This document shows positions 56,295-64,000 of a stretch of DNA of 64,000 bases, piece by piece (the stretch's first letter is position 1; each line of letters opens with the position of its first letter). A program made the translations under genes and the position numbers. Source of the DNA: Haliclona indistincta (lineage: Eukaryota; Porifera; Demospongiae; Haplosclerida; Chalinidae); contig OZ024790.1 of NCBI GenBank assembly GCA_964017065.1, positions 3,032,631 to 3,096,630 of the forward strand. Reading direction: 5' to 3'. The notes beneath the pieces were generated by a model that was not told the origin of the DNA, did no database searches, and saw only the letters and a program-made list of their open reading frames with translations.

Positions 56295-59200
56295 TAATAG
56301 ATGGATCATCATTTATCGATATTTCTGGCTGTCAGATTTGTACCAAATTTGATGCTGGAGGTGCTTCATACTTAGTTGTTAAAAATACTGTATTTTTACA
56401 CAAGCAACTGCCAACAACAGGACACCAGTACGGAATACATATATTTATCAACCAAACTGCCTCAAGCGTTGAGAATGAATTCGAACTTCAAAACGTAACT
56501 CTTTCGTTAAACAATGCTTTTGCAGTGGGATTATTTTTCGAAGTCGTAACTTTAGGAAAATTACATGTACTACAGCGAGGTTTCATAACAGTAAAAGACA
56601 GTTTGTTTAGTTCTAACAAAAATATGAATTCTGCAGTTAGCCTGTCAGTTGACAAACTAATCAATATAACGAACTGTGTCTTCCTCGATAACAGTGGAGG
56701 CTCTGCCGTCAGTGTATCAACAACTGATCGATTACTTTTAAGTAATGTCACATTTACTAACAACAGTATGACAGCAATCGCAGTGTGGAATGGTGTTGTA
56801 CAATTCAATGGCAGAAACAAGATACAGAACAACCAAGCAACTGGAATATTCCTTCAAGGGTCCTCTTATATTAAAGTAGATGACAACAGCGAACTAATTC
56901 TTCTGAACAACTCTGATAGTACGGTTGGAGGAGCAATCCATGTGAATGACATGAGAACATTTCAGAATGACTACTGCTCTATTCTAGTCAGCAATGACTC
57001 ACAGATTATATTCTCAGGAAACCGTGCAGTTGAAGGAGGAGGAGATGTGTATGGAGCTAGATTAGTAGACTGCTTAGACATTGATTACAATCATGTGCCA
57101 AGACAAGGCCAACCAAACGAAACATCTTGGTACTTCAACATACCACAGTCACACAGAATGAACTTCAGCAACACTGACCTATTCTCTTCTATGTCTTCTG
57201 ATCCCATCATGGTCTGCTTCTGTGAGAATAAAATACCAAACTGCTCCAAAAGGTTTCTATCCCATCAAGGCTTGTTTCCAGGAGAAGAAGCAAAGACAGA
57301 AATTGCAACAGTAGGTAACTATGGTGGTACCAGTTCAGGTACTGTGTCTATAGCTGTGCACAATGCATCACTGGTCAGACCATATGGACCTCAAGGAACT
57401 ACTGCCAGGTGTCACAAGCTTCATCTTCTTCTAAAGAGCTCTGGTCCTACATCAGCATCTGTGGCCATTACAGTGAACGGAGGGTTACCAGGATGGGGTG
57501 TTACTCTTGCTGTAGATATCATGGAGTGTCCTCCTGGTTTCATCAAGAACGAGCAGTCTGGAAGGTGTGAGTGTGCACCTCTCCTCAAAAACTACAGCAT
57601 ATCTTGCATTGCATCTCACAATGCTTCATACTTTCGTAGATCAGGAAGCAACTGGTTTGCTTTTCTCAACATCACTAATAGGACTTGCCTCACAGTATAC
57701 ACTGACTGCCCATTTGACTATTGCAACTCTTCTCAAGTCACGTTTAACATTCTCGATCCTGATGATCAGTGTACTGGTGGTAGGGAAGGTATTCTGTGTG
57801 GTCAGTGTCAACCTGGCCTCAGCTTGTTACTGGGCTCTAATCGCTGTGCCTCTTGCTCTAATGTGTACCTTCTCCTTGTGTTAGTATTCGCTGTGGCCGG
57901 CATTGTATTAGTGGGTGTAATAATGGCTCTCAATCTGACTGTATCAGTAGGTGCAGTGAATGGACTATTGCTCTATGCTAACATGGTCAAACTGAACGAG
58001 AGTGTGTTCCTTCCCAATGGTAGACCACCAGTAGTGAGCCAGTTCATATCGTGGCTAAACCTTGACTTTGGAATAGAATTGTGCTTGTTTGATGGACTAG
58101 ATGGATATTGGAAGACTTGGCTTCAGTTTGTTTTCCCATCATATCTCTTTCTTCTCATGGGAGCCATCATCTTGGGTAGCCATTACTCTTCGAAAATTTG
58201 CAGGTTGTGTGGATCTAATGCAGTGCCAGTTCTTGCCACACTGTTCCTTATGTCCTACACTAAGATCTTACAGACAGTCACTAATGCTTTGACAATGTCT
58301 CAGTTAAACTGTAATGGCACTCTCCTCAAAGTGTGGAGTGTGGACAGTAACATTGACTATTTCAGTGTTAAACACGTGATTCTTGTCATCTTCTCAGGCT
58401 GTGTGTTGATTGTGGGAGTGGCCTATCCTCTACTGGTCTTGTTTGCTCCTCTTCTAGAGCGATACAGTGGCAAATGTATTCCTAGTAACTGGAATCCAGT
58501 ATCAAAGATGAAGCCATTGCTCGATGCATATGGAGGACCATGCAAAGACAGGCATCGTTACTGGACTGGTGTGACTCTACTTGTGCGTCTACTAGTAACC
58601 ATTGTATTCTCCTTCACATCTGGCAGGCTAGTATTCCTCAACAGTGTTATCATAGTTGTTACTGTACAAGGATTGTCTTTTACTTGGCTGTTCACAAAAG
58701 GTGTCTATAGAAGCATTACTCTTAATATCTTGGATTCTTTGTTTCTTCTCGACCTGTTTGTTCTTGCAAATAGCAGTCTTTTGTTTCTTTACCTGAAGTT
58801 GACAACAGCACAAGAAGTGACCACAATTGCTTCAATCTGTCTGTCTCTTCTTGGTTTTCTAGCTATAGTAGTTGAGTGTGTTTGGTTGAGAACAAAACGA
58901 AAATGGTTGAGGACTGTAAAAACTAATCGACTAACCTCTTTACAAGAAGTGGAACACTTGATAAGCAGCAGTGATAGTGACAGAGCTGAGTCACCTAACA
59001 AGCGATCAGGATCTCCACCATCTCATGTGTATGGTTCAATACGAGGAGAGCACCAGTTTGACCTTCACTTACCAGACAACAGTCGTAACATCAACTCACC
59101 ATCATCCAGTGCTGTTCTGAGAGAAAGAGAGCCTTTGCTGTTTAGCACTTCTGCTCAATATTGAAGCAAGTTTCAATTTAAAATCCTTTTTTGATATTTT

Positions 59201-59499
59201 ATACTGAATACATGTATGATGTACCTAACTTCATGTACTAGCTTTGTAAAAAACATTTAGTATGTTGCATTTCGAGTTCTTGTACTTGTGTGCTGTGTTC
59301 AGTTTTGGTTACATTGTGTTATTGAAGTTTGATAATACAAGTAACTATGAAATGAGACACAGGGAAGTGTTGAGGCGCCCTTTAGAAATAACCGTGTGCA
59401 GGTTAAAATTCACAGGAATAGGAAACTGATGTTAGCACTAGAAAATAGACAGTTTGTGGTGAATACAAATTTGACATCCACAAACTAAAATGCATACTG

Positions 59500-59750
59500 A
59501 AACTAGATGCTGTAGAGCAAATATTTACTTTTTGAGAGGACTACAATTTAGTTTGCAAACGGCCTCAGAGATGATTACAGCATCCATGCTAGCTGCAGTA
59601 CTGTTGTCATTAACTTCTCTGTGTCTTATCATCCCTACTGTGTGTCTCCTACCAATGATCCTGCAAACAATGACTTCCACTGTCTCAGTCTCAGTGCTGT
59701 TCTGGGAGAAAGAGAGACTTTACTTTTTTGCACTTCTACTGAAGATTGAA
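59500..59750 (+). pseudogene. Collapsed type-Y relic 3
   Basis: Same head-to-tail fusion as at 43445 and 48315 but more diverged. The leader has no TAA (MITASMLAAVLLSLTSLCL) but a deletion shifts the frame right after it. The tail words CTCAGTGCTGTTCTGGGAGA and a stop near 59750 are preserved. A frame of 91 codons (59490-59765) runs through it in the wrong phase for the tail. Confidence 0.75.
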
Positions 59751-60187
59751 AATATTTCAGTTTAACCATCATTTTTGGTTGTTTTTGCATACTTGATGTA
59801 CAATTGTAGTAGCTTGATTCAAACACGTAGTGAGCATGCACAATATTCTGTTGAGTTACTGGACGTTTTTGTTGTTTCATTATGGAGTGTTCTGTTAACA
59901 CATTTTCAGATAAAATAACGTTGAAATTGACTCAAGGAAATGATGACAATATTCCAAAGCATCTAGAGCAATGCTGAAATAACTGTGATTTTGTAGTTTC
60001 CTGCATGTTGAAACAAATTCTCAGTAATAGGAAATTTATGTTAGCACTAACAAAATACACTGTTTGTTGTGAGTTTTGAAGAACAAATGTGACTTTGACA
60101 AAACTAAAAATGCACAATTCACATAAGGAAACTATAGACTTCGGCTGAGGAAATAAACTTAGTGAAGTATTTTGTTTTGTTCCTGAA
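59751..60187 (+). promoter_or_regulatory. Type-Z upstream region of G10
   Basis: Similar to the regions before G3, G7 and G8, with TGACTCA at 59938-59944 and GAGGAAATAAACTTAG before the start. No gene seen. Confidence 0.45.
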
Positions 60188-63100
60188 ATGACCATGGAGA
60201 AGCTGACGGCGTTGATGCTAGCTGCCGTGCTGTTGTTAGTAGCCTCTTCGAGTCATGCTGAGAAGCATCATTATTATGTGTCTGTTGCTAATGGCAAGGA
60301 TTGTCCTCCAGACAGTGACTGCCACAGTCTCAGTTACTATCTCTCTGATCCTGAGCTCTACTTCACTTCCAACACTAGAATAACTTTCTTGGAAGGAACA
60401 CATCTTCTTGACAGAGAAGAACCGATCAACATCAGTCTAGTCACTGGTCTCAGTCTAATAGGTAGAGGTCAATGGGTGCGTGGACCAGAGGAGACAATAA
60501 TGGAGTCTACTGCTGTCATCTACTGCAGAAATGGAAGTGGAGGATTTGCATTTTTCGACTCATCTCAAATAGCAATCATTAACTTGTCATTGATTAATTG
60601 TGGTGCACTCCACACTGATGCTCAAATCAAGTCCACATTACTCTTTTTGAAAATTTCAGAACTGATTCTTCATTTTGTTTCGATACAAAACAGCTCAGAA
60701 CATGGACTAGTAGCTCAAAATTGTGACCACGTTGAAATTTATTCATGTTCCATTGCTTTTAGTAACATTGATCGAAGATCATTGAATTCTATACAATGCG
60801 ACATCAGCAGTTCCAAATATGGAAGCAACCTATTGATAACGTATTATGCTTCTGGTTCAAAAAGCCATTTGAGTGTTTCAAATTCGAATTTCACAGATGC
60901 TTGTGGAGATAACTACTATGGAAATCTTGCAGTTCATGCAGAAAGCAATAGTCATTACGTTCAAGTTTCTTTAAGGGGAATTCAAATCGTTCAAAATATT
61001 GGAAGTGGTATAGTGATTTTGAGCAAAAAAACAAATATGCAATTTAATTTCTCTGATGCAATAGTGATTGGAGCAGACAAACCAATGAGATATGCTAGTG
61101 GACTTTACATCAAGACATATTCGGCAATTTTTAGTTTGAATATGAAGAGGATAGCATTTTACAACAACCCGGAAGGTCAGATTCATTTTGTATTTCATGA
61201 AGGAACTGTCTCGGGTCTGCAAATGAACAGCATACAATTTCTACACCGGCATGTTGTGCAGAAAACATACAAAATTTATGCTGCTTCAGGAGTATTTATA
61301 TTAGTGAGAAACGCTACAATAAAAGCTATTACATTTACAAATCTCACCTTGTCACTGAACAATGCGTTTCATTATGGAATTTTCTTTAAGTTATTCAACA
61401 CCCAGTCTTTGCCTCAAACAGAAAGTGTCACTATCATAAACAGCACCTTCAATGCTAACCAGAAAATGCAATCAGTTGTGAGCCTGGAAGTCAATAAACC
61501 GGTGAACATTATAAACTGTCATTTCTTCAACAACAGTGGCAGCTCTGTTGTCAGTGTATCAACAACCGATGAGTTGTTTTTTAGCAATGTCACGTTCATC
61601 AACAATAGCATGATTGCAATTGCTATGTGGAATGGAGTTGTACAATTCAGAGGTAAGAACGAGATACGAAACAACCCCAGAACTGGTGTATATCTTCAAG
61701 GGAAATCTCGGATAAGTGTAAAAGGCAACAGTGAACTTGCTTTCTTCAACAACACTGCAAAAACTGTTGGAGGAGCTATTCACGTGTATGATATGCGAAC
61801 ATCTCAGAAAGACTACTGCTCTATTTTAGTCAGCAAACACTCACAGATTATATTCTCAGGAAACCGTGCAGTTGAAGGAGGAGGAGATGTGTATGGAGCT
61901 AGATTAGTAGACTGCTTAGACCTTGATAACAATCATGTGCCGAGGCAAGGCCAACCAAACGAAACATCTTGGTACTTCAACATACCACAGTCACACAGAA
62001 TGAACTTCAGCAACACTGAAGCACTCTCATCCTTTTCGTCTGATCCCATCATGGTCTGCTTTTGTGAGAATAAATTCCCAAACTGTTCCAAGAGAATGCA
62101 CTTACATGAAGGCTTGTTTCCAGGAGAAGAAGCAAAGACTGAAATTGCAACAGTAGGTAACTATGGTGGTACCAGTTCAGGTACTGTGTCTATAGCTGTA
62201 CACAATGCATCACTGGTCAGACCATATGGACCTCAAGGAACTACTGCCAGGTGTCTTGAGCTTCATCTTCTTCTAAATAGCTCTGGCCCTACATCAGCAT
62301 CTGTGGACATCACAGTGAATGGAGGGTTACCAGGATGGGGTGTTACTCTTGCTGTAGATATCATGGAGTGTCCTCCTGGTTTCATCAAGAATGAGCAGTC
62401 TGGAAGGTGTGAGTGTGCACCTCTCCTCAAGAACTACAGCATATCTTGCATTGCATCTCACAATGCTTCATACTTTAGTAGATCAGGAAGCAACTGGTTT
62501 GCTTTTCTCAACACCACTAATAGGACTTGCCTCACAGTATACACTGACTGTCCATTTGACTATTGCAACTCTTCTCAAGTCACATTTAACATTCTCGATC
62601 CTGATGATCAGTGTACTGGTGGTAGGGAAGGTATTCTGTGTGGTCAGTGTCAACCTGGCCTCAGCTTGTTACTGGGCTCTAATCGCTGTGCCTCTTGCTC
62701 TAATGTGTACCTTCTCCTTGTGTTAGTATTCGCTGTGGCCGGCATTGTATTAGTTGTTGTAATAATGGCTCTCAATCTGACTGTATCAGTAGGTGCAGTG
62801 AATGGACTATTGCTCTATGCTAACATGGTCAAACTGAACGAGAGTGTGTTCTTTCCCAATGGTAGACCACCAGTAGTGAGCCAGTTCATATCATGGCTAA
62901 ACCTTGACTTTGGAATAGAATTGTGCTTGTTTGATGGACTAGATGGATATTGGAAGACTTGGCTTCAGTTTGTTTTCCCACTTTACCTCTTTCTTATCAT
63001 AGGAGCCATTATCCTAAGCTGTAAATATTCAGTCAAAATTTGCAGGTTGTGTGGCTCTAATGCAGTGCCGGCTCTTGCCACACTGTTCCTCTTGTCCTAT

Positions 63101-63964
63101 ACTAAGATCTTACAGACAGTCACTAATGCTTTGTCAATGTCTCACTTGAACTGTAATGACACTCTCCTCAAAGTGTGGAGTGTGGATGGTAACATTGCCT
63201 ATTTCAGTGTTCAACACCTGATTCTTGTCATCTTCTCAGGATGTGTGTTGATTTTGGGAGTGGCCTATCCTCTACTGGTCTTGTTTGCTCCTCTTCTAGA
63301 GCGATACAGTGACAAATGTATTCCAAGGAACTGGAATCCTGTATCAAAGATGAAGCCATTGCTCGATGCATATGGAGGACCATACAAAGACAGGCATCGT
63401 TATTGGACTGGTGTGACTCTACTTGTGCGTCTACTAGTAACCATTATATTCTCCTTCTCAGTTGGATTTCTCAACAGTGTTATCATAGCTATTATTGTAC
63501 AGGGAATCTTCTTCATTTGGTTGACATCAAAGGGCGTCTACAAAATCTTTATTATAAATATCTTGAATTCGTTGTTTCTTTTCAACCTATTTGTACTTGC
63601 AATGAGCACTCTTTTGTTATATCATCTGAATCGATTGCAAGTACAAGAGGCCACAACCATTGTTTCTACCAGCCTGTCTCTTCTTGGATTACTAGCTATA
63701 ATCTTCGGAAGTGTTTGGTCGAAATTAAAGAAAACCAGACCTCGATTGCAAAAAATTCACCAGTGGTTAAGCGGTTCTTTAATCAGAGGATCCGATTCAA
63801 CAATTGAAATTTCAGGATCTCCACCATCTCGTGTGTATGGTTCAATAAGAGGAGAGCATCAGTTTGACCTACATTTACCAGAAAATGTTCGATTCACTCG
63901 TAACATCAGCTCACCCTCTTGCAACTGTGCTGTTCTGAGAGAGAGAGAACCGTTACTATTTTAG
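60188..63964 (+). CDS. Array gene G10: diverged class II paralog, intact
   Basis: Intronless, 1,258 residues from ATG 60188 (MTMEKLTALMLAAVLLLVASSSHAE). The ectodomain is class II but clearly diverged from G3/G5 (SLNSIQCDISSSKYGSNLLI, GIFFKLFNTQSLPQTESV). From the GNRAVEGGG block through the YGGPYKDRHRYWTG block it is nearly the same as the other copies. The last membrane segments and tail are diverged (SVGFLNSVIIAIIVQGIFF, WSKLKKTRPRLQKIHQWL), yet RVYGSIRGEHQFDLHLP and REREPLLF are kept, and the protein ends right after EREPLLF. It is the most distinct intact member and therefore the best comparison for finding residues under constraint. Confidence 0.9.
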   Translation: MTMEKLTALMLAAVLLLVASSSHAEKHHYYVSVANGKDCPPDSDCHSLSYYLSDPELYFTSNTRITFLEGTHLLDREEPINISLVTGLSLIGRGQWVRGPEETIMESTAVIYCRNGSGGFAFFDSSQIAIINLSLINCGALHTDAQIKSTLLFLKISELILHFVSIQNSSEHGLVAQNCDHVEIYSCSIAFSNIDRRSLNSIQCDISSSKYGSNLLITYYASGSKSHLSVSNSNFTDACGDNYYGNLAVHAESNSHYVQVSLRGIQIVQNIGSGIVILSKKTNMQFNFSDAIVIGADKPMRYASGLYIKTYSAIFSLNMKRIAFYNNPEGQIHFVFHEGTVSGLQMNSIQFLHRHVVQKTYKIYAASGVFILVRNATIKAITFTNLTLSLNNAFHYGIFFKLFNTQSLPQTESVTIINSTFNANQKMQSVVSLEVNKPVNIINCHFFNNSGSSVVSVSTTDELFFSNVTFINNSMIAIAMWNGVVQFRGKNEIRNNPRTGVYLQGKSRISVKGNSELAFFNNTAKTVGGAIHVYDMRTSQKDYCSILVSKHSQIIFSGNRAVEGGGDVYGARLVDCLDLDNNHVPRQGQPNETSWYFNIPQSHRMNFSNTEALSSFSSDPIMVCFCENKFPNCSKRMHLHEGLFPGEEAKTEIATVGNYGGTSSGTVSIAVHNASLVRPYGPQGTTARCLELHLLLNSSGPTSASVDITVNGGLPGWGVTLAVDIMECPPGFIKNEQSGRCECAPLLKNYSISCIASHNASYFSRSGSNWFAFLNTTNRTCLTVYTDCPFDYCNSSQVTFNILDPDDQCTGGREGILCGQCQPGLSLLLGSNRCASCSNVYLLLVLVFAVAGIVLVVVIMALNLTVSVGAVNGLLLYANMVKLNESVFFPNGRPPVVSQFISWLNLDFGIELCLFDGLDGYWKTWLQFVFPLYLFLIIGAIILSCKYSVKICRLCGSNAVPALATLFLLSYTKILQTVTNALSMSHLNCNDTLLKVWSVDGNIAYFSVQHLILVIFSGCVLILGVAYPLLVLFAPLLERYSDKCIPRNWNPVSKMKPLLDAYGGPYKDRHRYWTGVTLLVRLLVTIIFSFSVGFLNSVIIAIIVQGIFFIWLTSKGVYKIFIINILNSLFLFNLFVLAMSTLLLYHLNRLQVQEATTIVSTSLSLLGLLAIIFGSVWSKLKKTRPRLQKIHQWLSGSLIRGSDSTIEISGSPPSRVYGSIRGEHQFDLHLPENVRFTRNISSPSCNCAVLREREPLLF

Positions 63965-64000
63965 TGCTACCTCATACGTAGTTGATAGAGAGTACAGAAA

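Larger units (their letters stand above)
54101..59164 (+). pseudogene. Array gene G9: class I paralog interrupted by a Helitron-like element
   Basis: Start ATG 54101 (MNVSPFVLAAVLLSVASSVSLTE), with a further in-frame ATG at 54011. The frame is open to 55055, then the element at 55056-56294, then open in the matching phase from 56295 to the stop at 59162-59164. The two parts join at GGTATCA|TAATAGATGG, which codes GIIIDGSSF as in the other copies, so no other lesion is seen in about 1,275 codons. As it stands, translation runs into the element and stops at 55175-55177 after about 358 residues. The membrane half is as in G2 (QLVLPNGRPP becomes FLPNGRPP; YSGKC for YSDKC). Somatic or germline loss of the element would leave an intact gene. 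Confidence 0.85.

Noticed and set aside
14991..63964. Bacterial symbiont contamination with autotransporter-like beta-helix proteins
   Set aside because: Intergenic style, multi-pass eukaryote-type membrane half and sorting tail, AT-rich non-coding spacers and linkage to intron-containing genes argue for host DNA, although the linkage crosses an N gap.

Overview
This is eukaryotic, AT-rich DNA, almost certainly from an animal. The evidence is split genes with very short GT-AG introns (about 55 bases), a NACHT-LRR innate immune gene, a ciliary SPEF2-like gene and N-acylethanolamine acid amidase (NAAA) genes. Gene style and the expanded membrane-protein family point to a demosponge such as Amphimedon queenslandica; this is inferred from memory, not from a search.

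Layout. (1) 1-5240, minus strand: three tandem intronless NAAA/acid-ceramidase-like genes. The left copy is cut by the window edge, the middle one has a premature stop, and the right one looks intact. Their spacers carry a 5'-truncated LINE remnant and a 204-bp TA-flanked MITE. (2) 5549-13807, minus strand: ten coding exons of a SPEF2 (KPL2)-like axonemal protein, interrupted upstream by a 200-N gap. (3) 7636-11506, plus strand: a three-exon NLR lying wholly inside one SPEF2 intron. It has a long QLYDEQ-type heptad tract between its NACHT and LRR regions. (4) 14991-63964, plus strand: ten head-to-tail paralogs (called G1-G10 here) of a secreted-then-membrane protein of about 1,260-1,280 residues. 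Each has a signal peptide, a long beta-helix-like ectodomain, a Cys-rich neck, 8-9 membrane segments and a cytoplasmic tail with sorting-type motifs. G2, G4, G6 and G10 are intact. G1, G3, G5, G7, G8 and G9 are broken by nonsense codons, indels or a transposon. Between them lie three collapsed head-to-tail relics and three short mid-gene remnants.

The ten-gene array is the most interesting part. The membrane half is nearly identical between copies, while the ectodomain falls into at least three classes that have been exchanged between promoters and signal peptides. G7 and G8 have near-identical flanks but different ectodomains; G3 and G5 have near-identical ectodomains but different leaders. 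This is the pattern of a diversifying surface-protein repertoire kept uniform at its membrane end. An immune or self-recognition role is only inferred, from the architecture and the nearby NLR.

Two copies of a 1,239-bp Helitron-like element sit in G1 and G9 at homologous places only 21 bp apart and in opposite orientation. Each lies exactly between an A and a T with no target duplication. Removing the element from G9 leaves an open frame.
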